In this document: positions 50,131-59,411 of the stretch, in pieces | How positions within the stretch are numbered: position 1 is the first letter of the stretch | How the letters are laid out: each line of letters starts with the position of its first letter | DNA from: Trebonia sp963777905 | Lineage (GTDB): Bacteria; Actinomycetota; Actinomycetes; Streptosporangiales; Streptosporangiaceae | Direction: 5' to 3' | DNA: 64,000 nucleotides | Assembly (NCBI GenBank): GCA_963777905.1 | Contig: CAVZSM010000015.1 | Span: 91,134-155,133, forward strand | Translations under genes and position numbers: made by a program | The notes under the pieces: model-generated | What the model was told of the DNA's origin: nothing | Database searches by the model: none | The model's input: only the letters and a program-made list of their open reading frames with translations

Positions 50131-50562
50131 ATGGGCGAGCAGGAAGAGGCCGTCCGGCGCGATCCGGAGGTCCAGCAGGCCTGGAAGATCGCTGAAGTCG
50201 CCCGGGCCAGGTTGCTGGAGAGCGTGGACGTGGGGGACGCCGAGGCCCTGGCGGAGGCACAGCGGATGCTGGACGCCCTCCGGAAGGCGACCAATCTTGC
50301 CGCGGACGCGGAAGACCGCGCCCGGGTTCATGTGGGCCTGCTCTCCCAGGCCGAAGCGGACCGCCGCGCGACCGAGCGTCACACGCCGCCCAACGGGCGC
50401 ACGGCGCGCCCCGGCACAACGCACCGCCGCCCGCTCGGCCCGGGCCTCGCGCTCGTGCCGGAGCACCCGGCGCTCGCCGCACTGCTCTCACTGGCCGCGG
50501 CGGCAGCCGCGTGGCTCGCGGCCAGGACCCTAGCCCGACACCGCAAGCGCTCCCGCCAGTAA
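50131..50562 (+). CDS. Hypothetical protein with C-terminal membrane anchor
   Basis: 143 residues from ATG 50131, preceded by AAGGA at proper spacing; GTG 50110 would add seven. The first ~80 residues are charged and helical (heptad-like, RDPEVQQAWKIAEVARARLLES), then a basic Pro/Thr-rich linker and one hydrophobic helix (ALAALLSLAAAAAAWLAA) followed by a basic end, so a tail-anchored topology is likely. I do not recognise the family. Confidence 0.55.
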   Translation: MGEQEEAVRRDPEVQQAWKIAEVARARLLESVDVGDAEALAEAQRMLDALRKATNLAADAEDRARVHVGLLSQAEADRRATERHTPPNGRTARPGTTHRRPLGPGLALVPEHPALAALLSLAAAAAAWLAARTLARHRKRSRQ

Positions 50563-50581
50563 ATAAGCGCATGCGGAATCG

Positions 50582-52751
50582 TCACTGCTCGTAGACGGTG
50601 GGCTTGGTGGTGTAGCTGCGCCCGGAGGGTGTGGTCCAGCGCATAACACCGGGTTCGGGCTGGGTCAGTGTCCAGCCTGGCGCCTGCTTGACCCGGTGGT
50701 GGCGTCTGCAGGGCGGGGCCAGGTCGCACTGGCAGGTGATCCCGGCGGGGTAGGCGAGGGTGTGGTCGAGGTCGCCGTGGACGGCCTGGGCGCCGCAGCC
50801 CGGCGCAGGGCAGGTCGCGGTACGGGCCCAGACCAGGTGCTTGAGCTTGCGGCTGGGGGTGTAGCGGTCTTCGGCGTTCGCGTGGTCGCAGCTGCCTTTG
50901 GCGATCGGGGTGAAGGTGACGTTGAGGTCGCGCAGGAGTGTCGCGAGCGCGGCGGCCTGCCGCGCGTCGGGTCCGTCGCGGTTTCGCTGGCCGCTGTCCG
51001 GTGGCGGGATCCACGGGTGCTGGCCGCGGGCGCAGCCGTGCGCGGCGGCGGTGCCGTCGGGGGCGAGGAGGGTGAAGCACCAGCGGGTGCGGGGATGCAT
51101 GGAGGCGGCTTGCAGCAGGCGGCGGGTGTCGTCGTGGTCGGTTAGTCCCCAGCCGCCGGCCTCGCCGGGGGCGGATGACCAGCCGTAGGCGGTGCCGGCC
51201 GGGACGGTGAGGTTGATCAGCGCCGGGAACGGCGCCGGCGGCCCGGGCGGGGCCCCAGGGCCGTCATGGTGGTCATCGTCTTCGCGTGGTGCCGCGGCGT
51301 TCGTGCTGCCATTCGGGTCATGTCGGGGCAGCCGTCCCAGCTGGCATCATCATCGCCGTCGCCGCCGTCGCTGCTGTGGTGGCCGCCTGCCTGGTCGCCG
51401 CCGCCGGTGCCCGCGTTGTGACCAGGCTCGTTGCCGGGCAGGGGGCTCTGGTCGTGGCGGTCGCCGCTGCTGCCGTTAGCTGCGTCCGCGTCGCCGCGGG
51501 GCTGACCGCCGGCGTCCGGGCTGTCCTGGCGGGCGTCCCGCCCGGCTGTCTCGGCCGGGCCGGGGCTAGTGAGGCGGTCGCGGGGGTCGCGGCCCTGGGT
51601 CAGGTCATTGAACGCCACTACCCGGAGGCGCTGCAGGGTGCCGGGCAGCCCGCCGCGGCGCAGCGCGACCGCGAGCGCGTCGATGTGCGCCTTCGACGCC
51701 AGCGCGTCCTCGATCGCCAGCTCCCGGCCGGACAGGAACGCGTTGCCGGACTCCTCCCGCCCGGCTTCCACCCGCTGCCGGTCCCGCCGCGCCTCGTCCT
51801 TGCCCCGCTTGAACGCTTCAGGGTCCAGCTTCATCGCCACCGCGGTCGCCTTGCGGGCCAGCTGGTCGTACCGCAGCCCGGGCGCGAGCGCGGCGAGGAT
51901 CTCATCGGCGTGGGCGGCGTCGGCGTCGGTCAGGTGCTGGGTGGGTTTCCAGATGAGCCGGGCCCGGTACTCATCGATGAGCCCGGCGCCGAGGGCGGCC
52001 CAGGTGCGGGGCAGCCGGGCTGGCAGGTCGAGGGCCATGTCCATCATGTCCTGGGCGGCGCGCGGAGGAGGTGACCAGTTCCATGCCGAGTTCGGCGTCG
52101 GGGAACTCGCCGTCCCGGCAGCCGCGCGGCACCTTCCGCGCCGTCGCGTCCGCTAGCTGGGCTTCGCGGCGGCGGGTGAACTCCGCGACCGCGGTCAGCT
52201 CCAGCCAGGCGGCGCGGGCGGCCAGCCGGCGGGCCGCGGACATCGCGCCGAGACCTGGTTGTCGGTCAGCCGGCCCAGGTCCCCGGCGGCTTGCTCGGTC
52301 AGCGCGGCGAGGACGGGCCGGGGCGCATCGCGTCGGCGGACCGGTCCCGGGCGAACACCTCGCCGCCCAGCCCGTCCGGGCCGAGCATCGCGGCCAGCTC
52401 CGCCAGGTCCACATCGGCGGCGTCACCCAGGCCGATCGTCGCGGCCGGGCCCTCGATCTCCCACTCCTCGGGGATCCGCGCCCGGCCCGCGTCCAGGTCG
52501 GCGATGTAGGCGGCCATCTCCGCGTCGCCGTCCCAGTCATCCACCGGCACGCCGCCCGGCGACGCGGCCCGCGCGTCGTCCGCAAGTCCCGCGGACTCGC
52601 CGCCGTTGCCGCTCTCGGACACGACCGGGACGCCATCCCCCGGCACACCCGGCGGCAGACCGATGGTCTCGTCCCGCGCCGGATGCCCGGGCGGCGGCTG
52701 CTCGCCGTCTGGCCCGGGACCGGGGAACGAGATCTGAGACACCTGCGCCAC
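50582..52751 (-). pseudogene. DUF222 / HNH endonuclease gene broken by several frameshifts
   Basis: One ancestral gene of ~720 codons is recognisable across three frames. N-terminal acidic part: 52751 to ~52320. Then TEQAAGDLGRLTDNQ in another frame (~52320-52250), MSAARRLAARAAWLELTAVAEF in a third (~52245-52075), MMDMALDLPARLPRTWAALGAG and the DUF222 core (52047 to ~51345), and LINLTVPAGTAYGW plus the HNH part (~51340-50582) with HGDLDHTLAYPAG and CRRHHRVK. At least four frame changes are needed. Such genes are abundant, often multi-copy and transposon-like in actinomycetes. Confidence 0.75.
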
Positions 52752-53105
52752 TCCGTTCGGATGATCTTCCTTGTATCCTTATCTATAAGAACATCATATC
52801 GAGCAGGTCTGACAATCGAGGCCTCAGAGAACAGCTGTCCTCAAGATTTTTCCTGTCAATCTTATCCTGTTTCCCGGCGCCGTGCACCGAAGCTTTCGGA
52901 CGTTGACCATTAGAAGGGCCGTGACATCGTCTACGGTGGCCGGGCCTGGCGGGCAAGACCAGCACGTCAGCGCGCGGATCGCTTGATCATGCAGAAACCG
53001 ACGTGGCTCCGGAGACCAGGACCGGACCTGGGCTCGCACACCGGGCTCGTTCGTCGAGATACACGAACAACTGAGGCGCGCCACCGAATGACTTACGGCG
53101 CCAGG
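52752..53105. other. Unassigned region, partly AT-rich, between two decayed genes
   Basis: Bases ~52761-52870 are markedly less GC-rich than the window and include TATAGAT on the minus strand, a possible -10 of the DUF222-HNH gene. The rest shows short open stretches only; I could not match them to any gene. It may be residue of a further degraded gene. Confidence 0.35.
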
Positions 53106-53505
53106 TCACTCCTTCACGGGTCCGGCGGCCAGGGCCTGCACCTCGGCGTCAAAGCGGCCCTGATCATAGACCCACTGCAGGAGCAGCATCGTCTGCTAGC
53201 CGTGCCGGACATAGAAGCTGACTTCGGCGTCGGCGCCCAAGGACATACGTGTTGCGCCAAAGCGGAGGGCGCTGGCTTCGAAAGCCCGGAGCAGGGCCTC
53301 AGATGCCCCGCCGTCGACGGTCGGCGGCAACAGCCAGGATTCCCAGGGTGACCTCCGGCCATGGGAACGTGAAGCCCATGACGGCGCCCACGACCGAACC
53401 GTCTCCTCGGCAACCAGCAGCAGTTCGCGCTCACCAGGGTAGACGGCTTCGAGCTCGGCGAAACGCCGCTGGTCGGCGTGATCGATAGCCGGGTCGAACT
53501 GGGCC
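53106..53505 (-). pseudogene. GNAT acetyltransferase gene, degraded
   Basis: The minus strand reads AQFDPAIDHADQRRFAELEA, then after a frame change VVGAVMGFTFPWPEVTLGIL, then after another GGASEALLRAFEASALRFGA and AEVSFYVRHG. A TAG replaces a sense codon directly after FYVRHG, and the frame resumes as QTMLLLQWVYDQ to TGA at 53108-53106. The GNAT acetyl-CoA region (LAVAADRRRRG) is split by a frameshift. At least two indels and one nonsense change. Confidence 0.65.
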
Positions 53506-53564
53506 CCGCGACGTCGAGAGCGGTGACCAGCCAGCTGGTGAATCGACAGGACGAATGATGACTG

Positions 53565-53910
53565 CTATGGCGGGCTCCATCGATAGGAGATGCTGAAGCC
53601 GAGTGCGGACGCGAGTGCCTCCACGGCCCGCCGACGGGCTCAGGTTCCGGCCGCGAGATCCGCTAGCCACCCGTCGATCACGGCGGCGGCCGGTGCTGCC
53701 AGGAACCGTTGGATGTCGGCCAGGCCGATGCCGGCCCGGCGCAGGAGCGCGATGCGGCCCGCGGTGGCGATCTGGTCTTCGGTGTAACGGCGGTAGCCGG
53801 TGGTCTGTCGACACGAGCAGGTACCAGCAGGCCGCGCTCGTCGTAGAGGCGCAGTGCCTGACCGAGAGCCCGGTAGCCGCGGAGAACTCGGCGGGTCCCA
53901 GTTCCTTCAT
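53565..53910 (-). pseudogene. MerR-family regulator gene, degraded
   Basis: ATG 53910 begins MKELGPAEFSAATGLSVR, a MerR winged-helix start. One missing base later the continuation is LRLYDERGLLVPARVD, and after a second missing base TTGYRRYTEDQIATAGRIAL, LLRRAGIGLADIQRFLAAPA and IDGWLADLAAGT. Then a TGA interrupts ARRRAVEALASALGF; the end is TAG at 53567-53565. Two single-base deletions and one nonsense codon explain the pattern. Confidence 0.75.
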
Positions 53911-54041
53911 GAAGCGATCATGATGCGTGCCCCGGGGGCAGGCAAGACGCCGCTCACCGCCGGCGGGTACCCCACTGGCAACTGGCGACCTCGTGGGTAT
54001 AAAAGTACGGATATCACGTGGCCATCGACACGGAGGACATC

Positions 54042-54605
54042 ATGCGCGACGCTGCGCTGCTCGGCGCCAGGCTGCTGCTCGGCGGGTACATGCTGATCCA
54101 CGCCTCGCAGAAGCTACTCGGAAAGTTCCACGGGCCGGGCCTCGAGGGCGCCGGCGCGCTGTTTGAGAAGAACGGCCTCGCGCCTGGCAAGCAGATGGCC
54201 GCCAGCGCCGCGGCTACGGAGATCACCGGCGGCCTGCTGACGATCACCGGGATCGCGTACCCGACTGGCCCGCTCGCCATTGCCGGCGCGATGTCGGTCG
54301 CCGCGGCGCACAACAGGAAGGGCGGCCTGATGGCGGTGCGCGGCGGCATCGAGCTTCCAGTCAGCTACGTCACGCTGGCGCTCACCCTCGCCGCGATCGG
54401 CCCTGGCAAGTACAAGATCGGCCCGTCGCTGCACCCCAAGCTGACCACGGTCGGCGCGCTCGCCGGCGGCGCGCTCGCCGGGGCACTGATCGCCAGGATG
54501 GTCACCGCCGTCCCCCCGGCCGCCGACGACCCTGACGAGGCCGCCCCACCCGCCGGCGAGGCCGCCCCACCCGCGCCACCCACGCCCGCCGAGCCCGCCA
54601 CCTGA
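54042..54605 (+). CDS. DoxX-family membrane protein
   Basis: 187 residues from ATG 54042, which has GGAGG five bases upstream; GTG 54018 is open but weaker. DoxX hallmarks: LLGARLLLGGYMLIHASQKLLGKF, GLAPGKQMAASAAATEITGGLLTITG and a third/fourth helix pair (SYVTLALTLAAIG, GALAGGALAGALIARM). The C-terminal tail is Pro/Ala/Glu-rich with a short tandem repeat (DEAAPPAGEAAPPAP). The last base of its TGA is the first of the next ATG, so it is coupled to the acetyltransferase gene. Confidence 0.85.
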   Translation: MRDAALLGARLLLGGYMLIHASQKLLGKFHGPGLEGAGALFEKNGLAPGKQMAASAAATEITGGLLTITGIAYPTGPLAIAGAMSVAAAHNRKGGLMAVRGGIELPVSYVTLALTLAAIGPGKYKIGPSLHPKLTTVGALAGGALAGALIARMVTAVPPAADDPDEAAPPAGEAAPPAPPTPAEPAT

Positions 54606-55480
54606 TGGCGGCCACCGGACCAACCACGCCAGACGAGGCGACGGCGCCCGACGAGTGGTCCGTCCGCAACCTTGACCTCGACGCCTACCTGCAGCGCATC
54701 GGGTACGACGGCCCGCTCGCCCCGTCGCACGCCACGCTCGCGGGGCTGCACCGCGCGCACCTGGCGGCCGTCCCGTTCGAGAACCTGGACCTGATGCTCG
54801 GCCGCGGCGTCCGCGTGGACTTGGACTCGATCCAGGCCAAGCTCGTCTTCGCGAACAGGGGCGGCTACTGCTACGAGCAAGGCCAGCTGTTCGCCGCGGT
54901 CCTGGAACGTCTCGGCTACCAGGTGGACCGGCTGCTCGCCCGGGTCGGCCCGGACGGCGAGCCAGTGCGCCCGCGCACGCACCTGACCCTGCGCGTCGGG
55001 GCGGACGGCGGGACCTGGCTCGCCGACGTGGGCTTCGGCAACTCGCCGCCCGGCCCGCTGGAGCTGGGCAAAACGAACACCAGCGCCCCGCAGGAACTAG
55101 ACGGCTGGACCTACGAGATAGCCCCCGACGACGCCGAAGAAACCTGGAAGGTCCGCGAGCTGCAGGCCGGCGAGTGGGTCACGCTCTACAGGTACGAGGA
55201 CCGGCCGGTGTACCCGGCGGACGTGGTGTTGTCGAACCACTTCACGGCGACCTACCCGGAGTCGTGGTTCACCTGGCAGCCGATCGTGGCCCGTCGCTAC
55301 CCGGACGCCGTCCACGCCCTGGTCGGCCGGATGTACACCATCACCACCCCTGGCCACGTCAAGAACCGCAGGACGCTCTCCGACGAGGAATTCGCCACCT
55401 CGCTCAGTGATGTCTTCGGCCTGACCTTCACCGACGAGGAGCTGGCCACGCTGGTCGCGGCCCCGCGCGGCGCGGGCTAA
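54605..55480 (+). CDS. Arylamine N-acetyltransferase
   Basis: 291 residues. The Cys-His-Asp triad is visible: NRGGYCYEQG (Cys89), PRTHLTLRV and WLADVGFGNSPP. PFENLDLMLGR is the N-terminal signature. Uses acetyl- or propionyl-CoA on arylamines or hydrazines; in mycobacteria the enzyme belongs to cholesterol catabolism, but no such genes are near here. It overlaps DoxX by one base and its 3' end overlaps the convergent MFS gene by 53 bp. Confidence 0.92.
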   Translation: MAATGPTTPDEATAPDEWSVRNLDLDAYLQRIGYDGPLAPSHATLAGLHRAHLAAVPFENLDLMLGRGVRVDLDSIQAKLVFANRGGYCYEQGQLFAAVLERLGYQVDRLLARVGPDGEPVRPRTHLTLRVGADGGTWLADVGFGNSPPGPLELGKTNTSAPQELDGWTYEIAPDDAEETWKVRELQAGEWVTLYRYEDRPVYPADVVLSNHFTATYPESWFTWQPIVARRYPDAVHALVGRMYTITTPGHVKNRRTLSDEEFATSLSDVFGLTFTDEELATLVAAPRGAG

Positions 55481-56918
55481 CGCCCAACCAAACGCCGCAA
55501 GGACGCCGGTTAGGCCTCCCGCTCCGCAATATCAACCGCATCAGCCGGCTCAACCGCATCAGCTCAGCCGCATCAGCCGGGCTAATCGGCGCAACAGGCC
55601 CAGCCGCCACAACAGCCTCGCCAGCAACAGCGAGGACCCCCTCATGCCCCAAGGTCCCCACCGCCGAACGCTCGTGCCTGAACCCCGGCAGCAGCCGCGC
55701 CACGACCAGCGCGCCGACCACACAGGCCAGTCCTCCGGACACCACGGACACCGTGTCGCCGAACGCCGTCGCCACCACCCCGGCCTCCAGGTCGCCAAGT
55801 CGCGGCCCGCCGGCCACCACCGCCATCTGCACGCCTTGCAGCCGCCCCCGCATCGCGTCCGGCGCGGCGAACTGGATGATCGTGTTGCGGAACACCGCGG
55901 ACACGACGTCCGCAAGGCCCGCGACGGCGAGCAGCAGCAGCGCCAACGGCAGGAAGCGCACCACCCCGAAGCCGGCGATCGCCAGCCCCCACACGATGAC
56001 CGCGCAGATCACCGCGAGCCCCTGACGGCGCACCCGCCCGACCCAGCCGCTGGTCAGCGCGCCGAGCAGCGCGCCAGCCCCGGGCGCCGCGTACAGCAGC
56101 CCGACGGTGGTCGCGCCGCCGCCGAACACGTTCGCCGCGAGCGCGGGGAAAAGCGCCCGCGGCATCCCGAACACCATCGCGTTCAAGTCGATCAGGTAAG
56201 CGCCCTGCACAGGCTGGGACCGCCGGACGAACCGCAGCCCCTCCATCGTCGACCGCCAGCCGGGCCGCACGGGCGCCGCGCCCGCCGCGCCCCGCGCGGG
56301 CGGCTGCGGGGAAATCGCCAGCACAGACGCCAGGGCCACCAGGTAACTAATGACGTCAATCCAGTACACCGCCCGCACGCCGGCCCCCGCGAGCAGCAGC
56401 CCGGCCAGTGCGGGCCCGACGATCCCGCCGGTCTGGAACAGCGCCTGGAACATCGCGTTGGCCGCCGGAACCGCCGCCAGCCCGACCATGCCAGGCACCA
56501 TCGCGCCGCGCGCCGAGCTGTCCATCCCGCTCAGCGCGGCGGTCACGGCCGGGAACAGGAACAGCGGCCACAGCGCGGGACCGAAGTCCGCGTTCAGCGC
56601 CAGTCCGGCGCTCGACAGCGCGCCAAGCGCCTCGACCACGAGCAGCATCCGCCGCCGGTCCACCGCGTCCACCAGCGACCCGCCGAACAGCGACCCGAGA
56701 ATCAGCGGGAACAGCTGCGCAAGCGACACCAGCCCCACGAACAGCGACGAGCGGGTGAGCTCGTACACCTGGTACGGCACCGCGACCGCGGTCAGCTGGG
56801 TGCCGAAGCTGGACACCCCGAGCCCGGCGATCAGCGCGCGGAAGTCCGCCGAGTGGCGCAGCGGCGTGAGGTCGAGGAGAACGTGCCTGGTCAGCCACCG
56901 GGAGCGGGGCCGACTCAT
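55428..56918 (-). CDS. MFS transporter (enterobactin exporter/MFS_3 type)
   Basis: 496 residues with about twelve helices. LTPLRHSADFRALIAGLGVSSFGTQLTAVAVPYQVYELT and GSLFGGSLVDAVDRRRMLL (helix 2-3 loop) are typical of the siderophore/multidrug exporter group. The last ~80 residues are hydrophilic: a short repeat region and a tail antisense to the acetyltransferase gene. The native stop was probably lost. Substrate unknown. Confidence 0.87.
   Translation of the reverse strand: MSRPRSRWLTRHVLLDLTPLRHSADFRALIAGLGVSSFGTQLTAVAVPYQVYELTRSSLFVGLVSLAQLFPLILGSLFGGSLVDAVDRRRMLLVVEALGALSSAGLALNADFGPALWPLFLFPAVTAALSGMDSSARGAMVPGMVGLAAVPAANAMFQALFQTGGIVGPALAGLLLAGAGVRAVYWIDVISYLVALASVLAISPQPPARGAAGAAPVRPGWRSTMEGLRFVRRSQPVQGAYLIDLNAMVFGMPRALFPALAANVFGGGATTVGLLYAAPGAGALLGALTSGWVGRVRRQGLAVICAVIVWGLAIAGFGVVRFLPLALLLLAVAGLADVVSAVFRNTIIQFAAPDAMRGRLQGVQMAVVAGGPRLGDLEAGVVATAFGDTVSVVSGGLACVVGALVVARLLPGFRHERSAVGTLGHEGVLAVAGEAVVAAGPVAPISPADAAELMRLSRLMRLILRSGRPNRRPCGVWLGVSPRRAGPRPAWPAPRR
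55532..55582. repeat. Imperfect tandem repeat with CCGCATCAGC units in the MFS gene tail
   Basis: TCAACCGCATCAGCCGGC (55532-55549), TCAACCGCATCAGC (55550-55563) and TCAGCCGCATCAGCCGGGC (55564-55582). Encodes the LMRLSRLMRL-like segment on the minus strand. Lies just upstream of the suspected read-through tail. Confidence 0.7.
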
Positions 56919-56998
56919 CCGCGCGCCATACGAACTTCCATCGCGTTCAATATAACTTTTTCATCTGAACGTACGGTTGCGGCTCCCGGCCGTCCCGC

Positions 56999-58057
56999 TC
57001 AGACCCGCGCGGCGTTCACGTAGCTAGCGGGGCTCTCCGGCGCGAGCACGACCCAGACCTGGCCGGGGGCGAACAGCATCCGCTTGCCGCCGGGCAGCGT
57101 GAACGTGGTGCCGCTGTTCAGGCTGGGCCGCGACCAGTGCACGGTGTACGCCCGGCCGTTGCGCAGGATGACCGCGTTGCCGGAGCCGATCGACCTCGCC
57201 AGCGGCGGCAGGCCGCCGTACTCCTCGAACCGCGACTCGCCGATATAGACGTGCTGGATGATCACGGTCGCGCCGCCGAGCTGGCCGCCCTCGGTGGCCG
57301 TGCCCGGCGCGCCGTCCATCCAGACCAGCCACCGCTTCGCCTTCGCCGACCAGCGGAAGGTATAGGTCGCCGCCGGGTACTTCACCGTGTACGACCCGGT
57401 CGCCCGGCCGCCGGCAGGCTGCGCGCCGAACCGGAACCCGATGTCGCGGGCCTTGCTGGCTTTCGGTGCCTCCTTCAGCAGGGTCCGCGGGTTGGCGTAC
57501 AGGTTCTCAGGCGCGACCCGGGAGGAGATCCGGTAGTACCCGTTCACCTGGAGCGCGTACAGGTCGGCGATATGCGCCCGCTCGATGAACGGCACCAGGT
57601 GCGGGGTCGCGCCGGACCAGGCGAACGCGGGGCGGCCGAACTGGGGCAGCAGGTACAGGTCGCTCTCGCGGGCGCTGCGCACCGGGCCGACCGTCGTCGG
57701 GACGCGGGAGGAGAACACCGCCATGAACCGGGTGAGGCCCCCCTCGACCGGTTCGACGTAGACGATGTCGGCGGACTGGAGTCCGGTCTGCGGCCGCGCG
57801 GTCACGATGTTGTCGATCTTCACCGCGAGCACCGGCTTGAGCGCGCGGACCGGCTCGCCGGTGAACGGGGAGTACAGCTGGGTCGAGACGACCCGGGTGG
57901 GCGCCGGCTGCGGGTGCAGCGGGAGCGTGGGGCGCGCGGACGGCTGCGCCGGCGCCGCTGAACTGGACAGCGCGGCAACCAGCGAGATCGTGAACGCGAC
58001 GACCACGGCGATGGCCGGCAAGCCGACTCGCAGGGCCATTCGCCGGCGCCTGCTCAT
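56999..58057 (-). CDS. DUF3048 domain-containing exported protein (YerB-like)
   Basis: 352 residues from ATG 58057, chosen for the perfect AGGAGG six bases upstream. A basic start (MSRRRRMALRVG) and one hydrophobic helix (LPAIAVVVAFTISLVAAL) form an uncleaved anchor or signal peptide. The DUF3048 core follows: SPFTGEPV, LKPVLAVKIDNIVTARPQTGL, ADIVYVEPVEGGLTRFMAVF, VGPVRSARESDLYLLPQFG. The C-terminal domain holds GGLPPLARSIGSGNAVILRNG. Extracytoplasmic; the family function is unknown. Confidence 0.87.
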   Translation of the reverse strand: MSRRRRMALRVGLPAIAVVVAFTISLVAALSSSAAPAQPSARPTLPLHPQPAPTRVVSTQLYSPFTGEPVRALKPVLAVKIDNIVTARPQTGLQSADIVYVEPVEGGLTRFMAVFSSRVPTTVGPVRSARESDLYLLPQFGRPAFAWSGATPHLVPFIERAHIADLYALQVNGYYRISSRVAPENLYANPRTLLKEAPKASKARDIGFRFGAQPAGGRATGSYTVKYPAATYTFRWSAKAKRWLVWMDGAPGTATEGGQLGGATVIIQHVYIGESRFEEYGGLPPLARSIGSGNAVILRNGRAYTVHWSRPSLNSGTTFTLPGGKRMLFAPGQVWVVLAPESPASYVNAARV

Positions 58058-58232
58058 GGCCGGCCTCCTAATTCGGGAACGCCAGTAGCGTCGATCGCTC
58101 CCCGCCATCCGGCATGCTATGCGGGACAACCGGGTGATATCTGGCTTTTCTGGGTTATCCGCCGGCTAACTGTGGAACATAGCGCGGCGCGGATTAGTTT
58201 AGTTTGTGTATGGCAAATATTGGACGGTAGCG

Positions 58233-58733
58233 ATGAATGACGCGGACGCAACGCCCGACATGCCCGGCCGCCTCGGCGTGGCGGTGCAGCTGCTGGCCCA
58301 TGCCGGGAAGCAGGCGGGCAAGGACGCGGCGAAAGCGGGCGGCGGACGAGGCGAGCTGACGCCCACCCGGCTCACCGCCCTCGCCGTGCTGGCCGACGCG
58401 GGCCCGATGCGGCTCGGCGGCTTCGCCTCCAGGCTCGGGGTGCAGGTGTCCACCATGTCGCGGATCGTGGACATCATGGCCGCCTCCGGCTGGCTGGAGC
58501 GCCGCTCCGACGAGGCCGACCACCGGGCCTGCGTCATCGCGATCACCAGCGCGGGCTCGGCGCTGCTGGACGCCGTCCGGCAGGACGGCGCCACCCGGCT
58601 CGCGACGTGCGTCGCCCGGCTCGGCCCTGACGACCTCGCCGTGCTCGAGGCCGCGCTGCCAGTCCTCGAGTCCCTTGCGCAGCAGGTCGCGTCCCGTCAG
58701 CCGGTCACGCTGGGCGCGCCGGTCTCCGCGTGA
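58233..58733 (+). CDS. MarR-family transcriptional regulator
   Basis: 166 residues from ATG 58233 (GGACGG upstream); GTG 58206 adds nine. The winged helix is clear: LTALAVLADAGPMRLGGFASRLGVQVSTMSRIVDIMAASGWLERR followed by SDEADHRACVIAITSAGSALL (wing with the D-x-R motif). It is divergent from the DUF3048 gene across 175 bp, where a TAGTTTAGTTTG direct repeat (~58193-58206) is the only visible motif and could be its operator. Confidence 0.88.
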   Translation: MNDADATPDMPGRLGVAVQLLAHAGKQAGKDAAKAGGGRGELTPTRLTALAVLADAGPMRLGGFASRLGVQVSTMSRIVDIMAASGWLERRSDEADHRACVIAITSAGSALLDAVRQDGATRLATCVARLGPDDLAVLEAALPVLESLAQQVASRQPVTLGAPVSA

Positions 58734-58768
58734 CCGGGTGCCTGATGCCGCGGGTATCCCCTGCGGTG

Positions 58769-59287
58769 TCACCGGGGGTTGGCCGGGAGCCGTCCGATGC
58801 CCGGAACCCTGTTGTCGTCGGTGGCCGTGGCTTGCCTGGTGAGAATGTCGCGCAGCTCGCTCGTGTCGCCGTCTGAGTACCGGTCGAGAATCGCTTCGAG
58901 GTCGCGCCGCTCGGCCGGGGTCGAATAGTCCGCGAGCTCGCGCTCCAGCGCCAGCCTCCGGTCGCGGTCCGCGGGCGGGCTGACGTGCATGACCAGCGCG
59001 GCAAAGAGGAACAGGAACCCAGCGAGGAAGGCGAGGGCGCCCGCTCCGTCGTTCAGCAGGATGCCGGTCGCGGTCAGCGCCCCGCCCGCCAGCAGGGGCA
59101 GCCAGCGCAACCGCAGCGCGTGTCCCAGCCGGATCAGGCCGACGGCCGTGAGCAGGCCGCTGGTGCGAAGAAGCCTGCGCAGCCGCCGGGTGCTCGCGGG
59201 CCGTGGGAGCGCCGTCAGGCTGTACCTGCCGGCCAGGCCGCGGGACGAGCGCCACACCACAACGGTCCGCCGTGCTCGCAGCGCCAT
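58769..59287 (-). CDS. Hypothetical membrane protein
   Basis: 172 residues. A very basic N-terminal ~50 residues, two adjacent hydrophobic helices (WLPLLAGGALTATGILL, ALAFLAGFLFLFAALVMHV), then an acidic helical tail (ALERELADYSTPAERRDLEAILDRY). It converges on the MarR gene. I do not recognise it; the tail resembles small helical regulatory tails but no motif is decisive. Confidence 0.6.
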   Translation of the reverse strand: MALRARRTVVVWRSSRGLAGRYSLTALPRPASTRRLRRLLRTSGLLTAVGLIRLGHALRLRWLPLLAGGALTATGILLNDGAGALAFLAGFLFLFAALVMHVSPPADRDRRLALERELADYSTPAERRDLEAILDRYSDGDTSELRDILTRQATATDDNRVPGIGRLPANPR

Positions 59288-59411
59288 CGCAGCCTCCGGT
59301 ACCTCGGCTCCGCCTGCGTGACCTTAATGGTACGCTCCGGCGCCGTCGCTGACTGGCGCCGTCACCGCGCCCTTGTGGCTGGCGCTGGACCGGGCCGGTT
59401 ATCGTCTACCC

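Noticed and set aside
50582..53910. Insertion sequence or prophage remnant
   Set aside because: No transposase, integrase or terminal inverted repeats could be read; the recognisable pieces are DUF222-HNH, GNAT and MerR.
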